DNA of 64,000 nucleotides from the IMG/VR virus record IMGVR_UViG_3300022751_000017, positions 27,187 to 91,186 of that record. One strand, given 5' to 3'. The translations under genes were made by a program, and so were the position numbers. The stretch is from a virus. Positions 33,467-43,351 of the stretch are shown here, piece after piece (positions within the stretch are counted from its first letter, which is position 1; every line of letters begins with the position of its first letter). A model generated the notes under the pieces. It was not told the origin of the DNA and searched no databases. It was given only the letters and a program-made list of their open reading frames with translations.

Positions 33467-33733
33467 ATGAGCAACGAAAACATAAAACTGAACTACTTTC
33501 AAGCCAGGTCAAATATATTTGCCGGTACCATGATGCGCAGGGAATCCTGGGCGGAGTGTCGTAAGGTACGTAAATGGGAACAGTCAGATGCAGAGTATGT
33601 GGGGTACTTCCCGGATATGATCGTTGAAGACTGTCCAAAAAAATGTGATTGCCAGATTGGTCCATTCATTCCCACAAGTGAGGATGAGAATGGTATCGAC
33701 TGGATTATTGTTGAAGCAGACCAAAAAATATAA
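33467..33733 (+). CDS. Small protein with weak DUF2829 (Tad2-like) resemblance, 88 aa
   Basis: Begins NYFQARSNIFAGTMMRRESW and ends PFIPTSEDENGIDWIIVEA. The DUF2829 family typically has an Arg/Lys-rich segment before a Trp and a final PT/PSxxD...DW(E/I)(I/V)V. A Cys cluster (EDCPKKCDCQ) sits between them and is not typical of that family. Some DUF2829 proteins (Tad2) sequester the Thoeris defence signal. Here the gene is inside the neck cluster, which argues for a structural role. The resemblance is by eye and weak. Confidence 0.4.
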   Translation: MSNENIKLNYFQARSNIFAGTMMRRESWAECRKVRKWEQSDAEYVGYFPDMIVEDCPKKCDCQIGPFIPTSEDENGIDWIIVEADQKI

Positions 33734-33738
33734 TCATC

Positions 33739-34053
33739 ATGGGCAGAGAACTACCGCAAGAGAAAGTACAACGCATTATTAACCAGAATTCAAGCGGCCT
33801 GGAAGAAGAGAATAAGACTTTGCGTGATCAGATACGCTCTATAGAGGAGTCTAATGACACAATAAAAGGACTGTCGGATATCTGTGAAGGGCTCAATGCT
33901 AAGATTAGCCTGCTTGAGTCGGACATTGCAGAAAAAGATGCGCTCATAGAGAAGCTGAACCAAGCCAATTTTGAACTCATTGAAACTGCCAAGAAATCAC
34001 CAGCAGAAGACAGTGCAGAATCAAAGAAGACCGCCACGAAAAATAAAAAATAA
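33739..34053 (+). CDS. Coiled-coil protein, 104 aa
   Basis: Residues about 17-85 are heptad-patterned and charged (LEEENKTLRDQIRSIEESND, ISLLESDIAEKDALIEKLNQ), then a Lys-rich disordered tail (ESKKTATKNKK). It has no Cys cluster, in contrast to its neighbours. It could be a rod or assembly chaperone in the connector region. Not recognised. Confidence 0.6.
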   Translation: MGRELPQEKVQRIINQNSSGLEEENKTLRDQIRSIEESNDTIKGLSDICEGLNAKISLLESDIAEKDALIEKLNQANFELIETAKKSPAEDSAESKKTATKNKK

Positions 34054-34059
34054 ATTCAG

Positions 34060-35148
34060 ATGCCTACCCAGTACGGAAAACAGGTAAAGACCATAAGCGA
34101 TTTTGTACGCACCTTCAGCCTTAAGCAAGGTAACACGAAGGCTGCGTACTTTGTGCGTAACCTGGAGTTTGCCGCATGGGCTTGGAAAGAAATGTTCAGG
34201 AAGAGCATCTGGGAGATAAAAACAGTAGTGCTTACCTTGGATAAAGATCATAATATCCGTATCCCGGATGATTGTGAGCGAATGGTAAATGTCAGTGTGG
34301 TAGACCGATTTGGCAAGCTGCAGCCGCTGTCGTACAACCCCAATATGAGCACTGTGGAAGTGATGTGTGAAACTAATTCTTGCGCATGTACTCATTGTCA
34401 TGGGAAGGATACCTTATGTGCGGCGGTGGAGAACATCTCAGTTGTATTTGAGGATATAATCATAGATGGGGAGACTTACCAGAAGGTCACTTATATAAAG
34501 GCAGATGGCTGCGGGAATATTATTAAAGAAGAGCACGTACCTGTAACAGAGGCGATATCCGAGAAAGTTGTTACAACAATTGTGACTACTTCTTTGTGTA
34601 AGGTAGAGGTAAGTGATAAGGGGTGTATATTGCCAACTGCCCCAAATATTAATATGTTGCAGACCTATTGCGGCTATAATGGGTCCATGCTGAATAATGG
34701 ATACCGTGGTAATGGGTTGGGTTATAACGCTTACCGCAGTTTAATACCGGTGCCATATAATTATTATGGACACTGGAACTGGAATGCTGCATGCCAGGAT
34801 ATTATCCATATATTCCGTAGCGCTGCAAATAACTGTACTTATATCAACCAGCAGGATACATGCACTGTAAACTGCGCCCAGGAACAGAATGACATTCATA
34901 AAGTTATTTTATCGTACCAGACCATAGGAGCAGAACCTGGCGTTGAAATATTAATACCGGAATATGCAGAGATGGCCATCAGTATAGGTATATTATACCA
35001 GCAGGCATTATTCAACCCTAAGGACATGGATAGGAATAATGCAATGCTCTACAAATTCAGGGCCGCAAAGAAAGACGTTGACCGGCATCTCAACCCTATC
35101 CGCATGGATGACATCATTAAAATTCAAACACAGCCACATTTGTGGTAA
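34060..35148 (+). CDS. Probable neck/tail connector with Cys cluster, 362 aa
   Basis: The N-terminus is helical (QVKTISDFVRTFSLKQGNTK). A dense Cys motif follows at residues about 107-124 (CETNSCACTHCHGKDTLC). A Tyr/Asn-rich middle includes NGYRGNGLGYNAYRSLIP, and a second Cys pair occurs later (DTCTVNC). The alternation of Cys and His could bind metal or form disulfides. It is the longest of the connector-type genes. Confidence 0.5.
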   Translation: MPTQYGKQVKTISDFVRTFSLKQGNTKAAYFVRNLEFAAWAWKEMFRKSIWEIKTVVLTLDKDHNIRIPDDCERMVNVSVVDRFGKLQPLSYNPNMSTVEVMCETNSCACTHCHGKDTLCAAVENISVVFEDIIIDGETYQKVTYIKADGCGNIIKEEHVPVTEAISEKVVTTIVTTSLCKVEVSDKGCILPTAPNINMLQTYCGYNGSMLNNGYRGNGLGYNAYRSLIPVPYNYYGHWNWNAACQDIIHIFRSAANNCTYINQQDTCTVNCAQEQNDIHKVILSYQTIGAEPGVEILIPEYAEMAISIGILYQQALFNPKDMDRNNAMLYKFRAAKKDVDRHLNPIRMDDIIKIQTQPHLW

Positions 35149-35160
35149 AAACAGGAGCGC

Positions 35161-35433
35161 ATGTATTTCATAGAAGTAAAGACCACAGGCCATATAGACA
35201 GGCCAGAGATAGTTCATCGCGAGCATATAGAGAAACTGAATAACTACCTGCAGACTGGTGTTTCTATTGAGTTCGGGCGGTATGAGAAACTGGCAGAAGA
35301 CCGGCGCGGCAATACAAGCATCATAAGAAATGTATGTAGCCATAGCACTACTAACTATCAATACAATTTTGTACTTACCCTGATAACTACTTTGTGTTGC
35401 GAAGGCGAGCATCCAGATAAATTTTTGCCATAA
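35161..35433 (+). CDS. Hypothetical virion-cluster protein, 90 aa
   Basis: A small soluble protein (MYFIEVKTTGHIDRPEIVHR at the start), with a Cys pair near the end (TTLCCEGEH). It is situated between the connector gene and the ejection-protein genes. No family recognised. The spacing to both neighbours is 12 nt. Confidence 0.55.
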   Translation: MYFIEVKTTGHIDRPEIVHREHIEKLNNYLQTGVSIEFGRYEKLAEDRRGNTSIIRNVCSHSTTNYQYNFVLTLITTLCCEGEHPDKFLP

Positions 35434-35444
35434 AATATAATATC

Positions 35445-36191
35445 ATGCTACCATTAGGACTTATAGGCGGAGGATTGCTTGGCGCAGGGGAAATTGCATA
35501 CGGGCTCATCAACCAGTCAAAGGCAAGAAAGGCCGCGGCAGCAAACATCCGGCCGAAATACGAAATACCTGACGAAGAGCGCCAGGCTGAAAATCTTGCT
35601 CAGGCGGAGAGTATGGCGGGGCAGGGCATGTCGGCAGCATCGCGTCAGCAGCTGTATCAGAACACCGCCAACATGCAGGGGCAGTCAATAGATGCTATAC
35701 TCCGCGCCGGTGGCGACCCGAATGCTATAAGCAACCTGGCTAATAACACGCAGAACCAGCTCAACCAGAGTTCTATCTATGACAACCAAGCTAGGTTGCA
35801 AAATCTGGGTAACCTGCAGGCCTTACGTTCGCAGATATCATCAAGGAGGTCTGCAAGTAAAGATAAGGCATGGCAGCTCAATCACTACCAGCCATGGGCG
35901 GACCGTGCACAAGCTATTGCCCAGCAATCGCAGGGTGCGCAGAATATGATCAACTCGGGCGTGAACCAGTTGGGTATGGGCTTGGTAAGCGGCCTCGGCA
36001 GCCTGTCAAAGCCTGCTGGAATACCATCGCAACCGCAGGGCATGCCGCCATCACCATGGCAGATGCCTATGCAGCCACAGGCGGACTATTCTCAGGGCAA
36101 TAATTTTTACCCAACACAGCCATTTGGTATGATGGCTGACAACAATACAGAACAGGGCGGCCCTTCATGGAATGGCTGGTCATTTCAATAA
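35445..36191 (+). CDS. Putative DNA-ejection (internal core) protein, 248 aa
   Basis: A Gly-rich hydrophobic start (LGLIGGGLLGAGEIAYGLIN) is followed by a Gln/Ala/Asn-rich helical body and a Pro/Gln/Met-rich end. This matches the small member of podovirus internal-core or DNA-transfer sets, which insert into the cell envelope on ejection (T7 gp14 is the classical example). It is followed by three larger helical proteins that would be the rest of the core. Confidence 0.55.
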   Translation: MLPLGLIGGGLLGAGEIAYGLINQSKARKAAAANIRPKYEIPDEERQAENLAQAESMAGQGMSAASRQQLYQNTANMQGQSIDAILRAGGDPNAISNLANNTQNQLNQSSIYDNQARLQNLGNLQALRSQISSRRSASKDKAWQLNHYQPWADRAQAIAQQSQGAQNMINSGVNQLGMGLVSGLGSLSKPAGIPSQPQGMPPSPWQMPMQPQADYSQGNNFYPTQPFGMMADNNTEQGGPSWNGWSFQ

Positions 36192-36197
36192 ATAAAC

Positions 36198-38081
36198 ATG
36201 GCTGACGCACCTTTTATCACAGGCTCTGACCTGACATCAAACCCCGGCAATGCAGCATTAGGATATAGTTCCGGAATAGCATATAATGCGAACCCGGAGA
36301 TACAGAATCCTTTTGCCGGCATCCAGAGCTCGCTTAGTAGCCTTCAGAACGAAGAGGTGTATCGTAGGCAACTTGCTGCGCAGCAGGCCCAGAAAGAAAA
36401 AGACGAACTTGCTGCTCATCTTGCAGAGACCGGTCAGAGCGTGTTCAACATGAAAGGTGAGAATGGACAGAATATGTCCTTCAGTCCACTACAGGAAGAC
36501 TATGATATAATGAGGGGTGGCGCAGATGAAATACGCAAGAGTACAATGGGCAACCCTACCGGTTGGAAATTTGACCTGGACCGTATTGCCAAGGAGCAGC
36601 GCCAGCAGCAGCTGGTGAGGCATGCAGGCGTAAGGGCGGTTGAGGTTGCAAAACTCCAACAGGCCGCCGCAGCCACTAACGACCCGCAGGAGCGCGCGGA
36701 TATCCTGAATCACATATCAAAAATAAAATCGCAAAAAGTAGATGACTTCATCTCTCCTGATCCCTATATGCCTAAGGCTAAGTATGATGTAAATAAATTC
36801 ATACAGGAAGATGTCATAAACGGGAAGAACAAGGAGGCCTGGCAGACATTTGACGTGAACTCTGTAGATGATAAAGGGGCGCAGAAGACGGAGTCATTGT
36901 CTGGCATCAGCAATAATGTGCTGAACTGGAAAACAAAGGCGCAGCCTGGATCTGAATTATATGCCAACGCAGTCAACATGGCTAATGGCTTCTATAATAG
37001 TAATGTAGCCAGAGACCCACGCGCATTGTTGGCGCAAAACAAGCGCAATGCAGAGATAAATGCCTTCCGCGGATTCAAGCCAGGGGATAGTGGGTACGTA
37101 CAGAATATAGCAGAGGTGCTTCCCAATGGCCAGATACAATACACAGGTCTGTCACCGGTGGAGACTGCATACACACTTACGGCAGAGGCTTATGGCGGTC
37201 CGCAAGTCAATCGCGAACTCAAAAAGACTGCAGCGGAAACTACGAAAGAAAAACTTGATATAGCTGGCAAAAGGGCAGACATCGCAAAGACCTATGCCGA
37301 TATTGAGAACGCAAGAAAGCGACTTGAAGTGGATAAGGATAAAATGACCAAAGCTGATTATGATAATCAGAATGACATTTTAGAGGCGAAGACTGCAGCT
37401 CTGAACGTGCAGAAAAACTTGACATCTGCCGGTAATTTCATGGGTATACCTGAAATCATAAATTCGGTACCCGAAGGCAACCGCTCTGGCTTAAGCACTA
37501 CATTAGCTAATAATGGCATAGACCCATCTACATATGAGATGGCCATATTAAACAGGAACGACCAAACAATAAAGCACATATCGGGTGTTCAATCTCAAAA
37601 GCAGGATGGCACTTATTCTTCTGGGGTGTCTGCTCCACAGTATACCTACCTGTTAAAGCCAAAGTCCGGTAACCTGGCTGATTACCGGTATCTTATAGGA
37701 TTCAAAGAGCTGCAGGAGATGAAGAACCAAGATGATGGTACGGTCATCATAAACAAAAAGACTAACAAGCCTCAAATGCAAGAGGTAATGCAGTGGAAGA
37801 CCGTATCTCCGCAAGAGGCCATAGGAAACTCTGTTAAGGCCGCAAAGAATTTCTACAATATAACTGATAAGACCGGAGAGAACATCAATCGTGCAGTAGA
37901 TTATTTCGACAAGCTATCTGGTGCAGCAGAGCCGGCTGCACCAAAGGAAAATAATTCTGATGCGCAGCCAGCGGTAGAAGGCGCAAAGAAGATGGAAGGC
38001 GGCAAACGTATGTTATTTACAAATGGTGTCTGGAAAACAGTGAAAGGGAAGGATAAAAAAGGTAATTTCGTCTTTGAATAA
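36198..38081 (+). CDS. Putative internal virion/ejection protein, 627 aa
   Basis: Mostly helical and charged. A long coiled-coil stretch lies at about 350-410 (DIAGKRADIAKTYADIENAR). The N-terminus is Asn/Gly/Ser-rich, and the C-terminus basic (WKTVKGKDKKGNFVFE). It has no membrane segment. It starts 6 nt after the previous gene and ends 8 nt before the 1753-aa gene, so the block is polycistronic. Role inferred from this context. Confidence 0.55.
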   Translation: MADAPFITGSDLTSNPGNAALGYSSGIAYNANPEIQNPFAGIQSSLSSLQNEEVYRRQLAAQQAQKEKDELAAHLAETGQSVFNMKGENGQNMSFSPLQEDYDIMRGGADEIRKSTMGNPTGWKFDLDRIAKEQRQQQLVRHAGVRAVEVAKLQQAAAATNDPQERADILNHISKIKSQKVDDFISPDPYMPKAKYDVNKFIQEDVINGKNKEAWQTFDVNSVDDKGAQKTESLSGISNNVLNWKTKAQPGSELYANAVNMANGFYNSNVARDPRALLAQNKRNAEINAFRGFKPGDSGYVQNIAEVLPNGQIQYTGLSPVETAYTLTAEAYGGPQVNRELKKTAAETTKEKLDIAGKRADIAKTYADIENARKRLEVDKDKMTKADYDNQNDILEAKTAALNVQKNLTSAGNFMGIPEIINSVPEGNRSGLSTTLANNGIDPSTYEMAILNRNDQTIKHISGVQSQKQDGTYSSGVSAPQYTYLLKPKSGNLADYRYLIGFKELQEMKNQDDGTVIINKKTNKPQMQEVMQWKTVSPQEAIGNSVKAAKNFYNITDKTGENINRAVDYFDKLSGAAEPAAPKENNSDAQPAVEGAKKMEGGKRMLFTNGVWKTVKGKDKKGNFVFE

Positions 38082-38089
38082 TATAAGTC

Positions 38090-41000
38090 ATGGGCGATAA
38101 GAATAAAAAGACCAGCACGGATGCGTGGAGCGACAATGATCTTCCGGTAGTCAGCAACCCTAATGCGTCAGCCAGTCAATCATCATGGGATGACAATGAC
38201 CTCCCATTGATAGAAGATGCTCAAAAAAAAAGCCCTGTCGGTTCCGCATATGGCTTGGCAAACTCTTCGCAAGGTGGTCAGCCAGGCTACTCGCAGGCAG
38301 CGCCGATTGAGAAGGTAGACTGGAATACACCTTCTGCCACTATTGATATGCCTGAAGTGCGAGGCATCACTGTAAATAATTCAGGGAAGCCAATGGCTCA
38401 GGCACTTCCAGCCCAGCAGCCAGCCTCAGTGCCTAAGAAAGTGCGTCCGGCAGCCCACGATGCCACGTCACATATTGCTCAGGACTTTGTAGATAACATG
38501 GATAATCTTGCTCCGCAGTATAAATCTGCGGATGATTTGCATTACAGTGATGTCAACAACCCAATAAATAAGATAACCAATCCGCACGGAGATCCTGAGT
38601 ACACTGCTGGATATATTACATCGCGTCTGGCCCAGGCAAGGCAGGAGTATGAACAAGCCCGTAAGGACATGCAAGCTAGGGCTCTTCATGGAGAACTTCC
38701 TACTCAGGAACAACAAGAGGCGTTTGGTAATTTTACCAGGCAGATGGGAGAGTTGAATAAACTGAAGACATCTGCCGGTGAAATAGTCGCGCTGCAGCTG
38801 TTCAATAAGGACTATTCTACCAAGCATCACGATGAGTCAACCGCCAATACAGCTATCCAGGCTCTCCGAAACCAGAGGGAGGCTGCTATATCAGATATAG
38901 ATAAGAAAATACAGGGCACTTACAAGTACGAGCACCCAGACGGTACATATGCCCAGAAAGAGCGCAATCAGCTGGAGCGACAGAAGGCAGAAATAGCAAA
39001 GCACTATAACCAGCAACAGGCAGAGGTATGGAACCAGACTAAGTATAATCCCATAAATCTTGGTGCGGAATATGCCGCACTCATGGGTGATGCAAAAGCA
39101 AAAGAGGATGTCGAAAAACTCAGGCAGGGCAAGTCTATTGACCCAGCGGCCCAATATAAATATAACCAGCGAGGTGATGAGATTATCAAGTCCGGTACTG
39201 CCGCCGCAACCAATGAAAAAGCAAAGGAGGAGGGGACAAAACATCTGGACGTTTCAGGTGAAAGATTATTCAACAATAACAAGGACTACTTAATTAACCA
39301 GGCGCGGCAAAAAATAGGAAATAAGCGTTATAAGGATGAAAGTGCTCTTCTGCATGCTATAGTTCCATCTGTATTCTTGCCTAATATTTCAAAGGCTGAG
39401 ATCAAGAAGTATGCAGAGGAGGAAGGGCTGGACGAACGGACTACCCAGGAATTGCTTAAGGAACCTGGAGAGATACCTAAATCAGCCAGTTTTCTCCAGC
39501 AGATGGGTAAGTCCATGCTGAACACCGCTGCGCCAATTTACGAGCAGGGAATACGCAATGCAGTACGAATTGTCGGTGGTGATGAAGAGGCTGTAAATGA
39601 GCGCTTCCAGCCAGGATGGGAAGATAATGCCGGTATAGGATCTGTTATTGCTGGGAATATGCCAACTGAGCAGAATAGTTTCAGAAATATCCGCGGTGCG
39701 GTTGGCCAGATACTTGGTGGCGCAGCAGGACTATCCACATTTGCTGGCGAAGTTGGCATTGCAGAGAAGGGCCTGGCAGCACTAGGTATGACCGCCGGTA
39801 AAGCAGAGAAACTTGCTAATTTCGGCGTGATGGCCTTCAGTGGATACAATAATGCTTACCATGAATCTAAGGAAATAATAGGTGATAAACCGGAAGATGA
39901 GTCTAAGCGTCAGTTGTATTCTATGGTGCGCGGTCTTGCTGAAGGGTCTATATTTTCTATCCACCCACCATCCAATCTCGTAAAGAATGCGCTGGGTGAT
40001 ATGGAGAAGTCCGGCGAGCAGTTTTTAAATGAGCTCAAGAGCAAGCCTGTTGCTGAAGTGTTACGTAATAAGCCTGCAATAGCAGACTATGTGGTAAATA
40101 TGGCAAAGGATCTGGGCGTGCAGGTAACACTAGCCGAGGGCAACCAGATAGCTACCAACATCATCAATACCATATCCGACAACAAGAAGCACGACTTAGA
40201 TGAGGGTGTGGTAGAAACCGGCATAAGCACTGCGCTATCAATGGCCATACCTTCTGTAATGAGCGGGTTCCAGCATACGCACATGCAGACGCCACTCAAC
40301 AAGGCTGCCATATTTGAAGTGGGCTCACACCCGGAACAGTATGTTGACCATATCATGCAGATGCGTAATGAGGGCAAGCTTACAGATGCTGAAGCCAACA
40401 AATTGTACCAGGACATTCAAACGATAAATAAAACAGTACAGGTAACCCCAACACACAATACAGATGGAGAGCCACTTACGCCAGATCAGATAAAAGATTA
40501 TGCATTCAACCTGTTACAAGAGGGAGTGCTTACCAAGCGTGTGGATGAGATAAATAAAAAGGCGGAGTCTGCTGGAGTCATTCCTGATAAGGCGCAAACA
40601 TCGCCATTAGAGAAAGGAATATCTGAGCTCACTAAGCAGAGAGAGGAGATTATGAAAACTGCTGGTCAGGGCAGGCCTGTGGAAACACCGGTAGAACAGG
40701 AAGCGGAAGAAAATATTCCTGAAGAAACAAAAGAAAATAATATACCTTTATCATCTGATAATTCCTCATCTAAAAAAGAAGAAAATGAAAGCATCACCAG
40801 CATCAAAGACAATGAAGGGCGGCAAGATGGCCCCGAAATCGAGCGGAGCGAAGAAGACGGGTCCGAACCCGAGCTTCGGAGCGCAGCCGACAGTGAAGGG
40901 CGGAGCCAACAAGAAGAAGATCGGGTACTAAGTTCCGAAAAAGGGAACGAGAAAGAGGCTGCTCAAACTGAGCAGCCTTCTGTCGTTAGGCAAAGAAGTA

Positions 41001-43351
41001 AGCGTAAGTATGCATCTGATAAAGAGGTAGTGTCAGATCTTGGACAGGAGCCATCGAAAGAGCCTATTGAAATACCTGCAGAGGAACCGAGCCAAACCGA
41101 TGCCGCAGTTCCTGAGAAAGCAGAAGAGAAGCCCATCGAAGAACCAGCCGTACAAGAGATCGTTGCAACGAAGGCAAGTGAAGATCCGCTTCCGGCACCC
41201 AAAGAAAGTATTCCTGTATCAGAATTAAACCAAGAAACAGATGCCAGTCCGCAAGCCCAAGCCCAACAGCGAGAAGGGCTTCAACCAAGCGGTGAGCAAG
41301 AACCTGCACGAGTTGAACCAGCCGGAAGTGAAGAAGCGTCCGCAAGCGCAGAAAGTAGCAATAGCGCTGAGCGAGGCGAGGCGAAAGAAATAACCCTACC
41401 TGAAGGCTTCACCACCCGTAAAACCAACGAGACCCGCAAGGACGGCAAGAAAATATTTACTAAAACTGAAGGAGATACCACGCATACGGTTACAGTAAAA
41501 AAAGATGGAACTGCAGTAGTGGAGTCCGTAGATAAATCATCTGGTATTGGTGTAGGTGAGCATTCAAAAACATATGCTGCAGATATCCAGGACTTTGACT
41601 CTCTTGAATCCGCTATAAAGCACGTTAATGAGTATGGTAAAGAAGTGCAAGCGGAAGCGCCGGTAGAAGATACGCATACCACCCGGATTAAAGAAATAGA
41701 CGAAGACCTGCTACGGCAGCGCGCTTCGCAAAAACTGGAGGCCGACAAGCGCAACAAAGCGGATAAGGCCAACAACATAGAAGCCTTCAACAAGGCTAAT
41801 GAGAACTGGTATAAGAAGCAGGAAAGAATAGATAAGCTTGAGGCTGAAAAGTCTAAGATGATTGCTGATCGCAGGTTAAAAGAGCGAGAGGTGCAAATCA
41901 AGGAGTCTTATAGTGCTGCCGCGGATAAGATAAGCTCTATGTATGAGCGTAATAAAAAAAGGCATAAAGGTATTGCTACTGCAAGTTTTACCGGGCTATC
42001 TCATAAAATAGCAGATCACGTCATGGACTTTCTGGTTGCTCGTGTAGTGGATGGGGTGAAAGAGCTAGGGAATATACATGTAGCTATTGACAGGGCCATA
42101 CGAATGGCTAAGGAAAAATATGGCGATGAAGCAAAAAAAATATCCCAGGAGGATGCGCTTAAAATAAAGGAGCATATAGGATATGAGATGCCTCCACAGG
42201 ACAGTGAGCCCGTACTATCCCTGCAGGATGAGGAGGTTGCCAAGCTTGATATAGCGGATATTGAAGCCGGAGTACCATATATAGAAGTAGTGAATGACAT
42301 ATTGAATGATGAAGGGCTAACTGACAAGAAGAAATCAAAAATCCTTAATTACATAGACTGGCATGTACAGGATAGAGATTATCACAATTCGCAGACACTA
42401 AGGGGTAAGAAGTACGATGGTAAATATCTTACAGGCTATGAATTAAAAAATTCCGATCAGATAAGCCCATATTTATCCGGCCACACATTGAAAGATGTGC
42501 ATGATCAGGATGTTCAGTTTGCTGTGAATTCAAAGGAAACGCAGCTGCTCAAAGGCTTGGTAGAAGATACTGCAAATATGGTAGGCCTTGCCAAAAGTCA
42601 TTCCGGGAGCGATGATGTTCTGGTGTATGGCACCGAGATGCTGGGCCACATTAAGAGCATGCCTGATGGTCCAGATGGACTTACGGTAAAGAAGCTGCTT
42701 GCCGTATCCGGGCTGAACAATGAACTGCACGGAGAGCGCATGCGCCTTGAGGAAGAAGCGATTAAAGCCAAGCCGGAGAGAAAAAATGAAATCAGTAACC
42801 GGCTGAATCAGATAAATAAGATGATTGCCCAGGCAGAGATCATGTACCGGGATATCACGAGCAATGCATCCAATGTACTTAATGCGGCCAGGGCAAATCG
42901 TATATTCAGAAACACATACTTTGCAGAGGAATTTGCAAACAAGATATTATCAGAGCAGCAGCTTTCAGCAAAAGAGGACATAGAGGGTGCGATGAGCAAT
43001 ACTACCATACCGGATAAGATAGTAGAGCAAGGTGCCACTGTAGATGCCAGGAAAGCAGAAAAAGACATTGAAGATATTATAGAGCAGAAGAGCAAGTCAG
43101 AGGCAGGACAGAACGTAGAGAGTGATATTACCAGCCAGAAAGAAACAACCAAGCCTAAGAGCAAGGGAAAGTCCCAAGGGGTAGTCGATAAATTACGTGA
43201 GCGCATCCGTAAAAAGAAGAAAGAGGGAGATGCGCGCGAAGAGGTGATAGATAAGAAGACTGCAGAAAAAAAGGCTAATGATTATCTTGCAGGCGCCACA
43301 CTTGAGGATTTATTTAAGAAAGCTAAAGAACAAACCAAGAAGCCATGCTAA
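38090..43351 (+). CDS. Giant internal virion/ejection protein, 1753 aa
   Basis: It begins with a duplicated motif, WSDNDLP and WDDNDLP. Residues about 1-880 are helical with Ala/Gln-rich segments. Residues about 880-1130 are a low-complexity acidic linker rich in Glu, Ser and Pro. The rest is helical and Lys/Glu-rich (RLRERIRKKKK near the end). No enzyme signature is visible. Hairpins typical of terminators lie inside the linker (40932-40979), suggesting the gene arose by joining two genes or by insertion. It overlaps the next gene by 7 nt. Expected role: core or ejection protein. Confidence 0.6.
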   Translation: MGDKNKKTSTDAWSDNDLPVVSNPNASASQSSWDDNDLPLIEDAQKKSPVGSAYGLANSSQGGQPGYSQAAPIEKVDWNTPSATIDMPEVRGITVNNSGKPMAQALPAQQPASVPKKVRPAAHDATSHIAQDFVDNMDNLAPQYKSADDLHYSDVNNPINKITNPHGDPEYTAGYITSRLAQARQEYEQARKDMQARALHGELPTQEQQEAFGNFTRQMGELNKLKTSAGEIVALQLFNKDYSTKHHDESTANTAIQALRNQREAAISDIDKKIQGTYKYEHPDGTYAQKERNQLERQKAEIAKHYNQQQAEVWNQTKYNPINLGAEYAALMGDAKAKEDVEKLRQGKSIDPAAQYKYNQRGDEIIKSGTAAATNEKAKEEGTKHLDVSGERLFNNNKDYLINQARQKIGNKRYKDESALLHAIVPSVFLPNISKAEIKKYAEEEGLDERTTQELLKEPGEIPKSASFLQQMGKSMLNTAAPIYEQGIRNAVRIVGGDEEAVNERFQPGWEDNAGIGSVIAGNMPTEQNSFRNIRGAVGQILGGAAGLSTFAGEVGIAEKGLAALGMTAGKAEKLANFGVMAFSGYNNAYHESKEIIGDKPEDESKRQLYSMVRGLAEGSIFSIHPPSNLVKNALGDMEKSGEQFLNELKSKPVAEVLRNKPAIADYVVNMAKDLGVQVTLAEGNQIATNIINTISDNKKHDLDEGVVETGISTALSMAIPSVMSGFQHTHMQTPLNKAAIFEVGSHPEQYVDHIMQMRNEGKLTDAEANKLYQDIQTINKTVQVTPTHNTDGEPLTPDQIKDYAFNLLQEGVLTKRVDEINKKAESAGVIPDKAQTSPLEKGISELTKQREEIMKTAGQGRPVETPVEQEAEENIPEETKENNIPLSSDNSSSKKEENESITSIKDNEGRQDGPEIERSEEDGSEPELRSAADSEGRSQQEEDRVLSSEKGNEKEAAQTEQPSVVRQRSKRKYASDKEVVSDLGQEPSKEPIEIPAEEPSQTDAAVPEKAEEKPIEEPAVQEIVATKASEDPLPAPKESIPVSELNQETDASPQAQAQQREGLQPSGEQEPARVEPAGSEEASASAESSNSAERGEAKEITLPEGFTTRKTNETRKDGKKIFTKTEGDTTHTVTVKKDGTAVVESVDKSSGIGVGEHSKTYAADIQDFDSLESAIKHVNEYGKEVQAEAPVEDTHTTRIKEIDEDLLRQRASQKLEADKRNKADKANNIEAFNKANENWYKKQERIDKLEAEKSKMIADRRLKEREVQIKESYSAAADKISSMYERNKKRHKGIATASFTGLSHKIADHVMDFLVARVVDGVKELGNIHVAIDRAIRMAKEKYGDEAKKISQEDALKIKEHIGYEMPPQDSEPVLSLQDEEVAKLDIADIEAGVPYIEVVNDILNDEGLTDKKKSKILNYIDWHVQDRDYHNSQTLRGKKYDGKYLTGYELKNSDQISPYLSGHTLKDVHDQDVQFAVNSKETQLLKGLVEDTANMVGLAKSHSGSDDVLVYGTEMLGHIKSMPDGPDGLTVKKLLAVSGLNNELHGERMRLEEEAIKAKPERKNEISNRLNQINKMIAQAEIMYRDITSNASNVLNAARANRIFRNTYFAEEFANKILSEQQLSAKEDIEGAMSNTTIPDKIVEQGATVDARKAEKDIEDIIEQKSKSEAGQNVESDITSQKETTKPKSKGKSQGVVDKLRERIRKKKKEGDAREEVIDKKTAEKKANDYLAGATLEDLFKKAKEQTKKPC
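40932..40979 (+). repeat. Two strong hairpins inside a coding linker
   Basis: GTTCC/GGAAC at about 40932-40948 and AGGCTGCTC-AAACT-GAGCAGCCT at 40956-40978. The second has the form of an intrinsic terminator stem. Both are in the middle of the 1753-aa frame, in the acidic linker. Confidence 0.7.

Noticed and set aside
41281-41901. Minus-strand frame of 206 codons in the giant ejection gene
   Set aside because: Ser-rich shadow of the acidic linker and helical part of the plus-strand gene.
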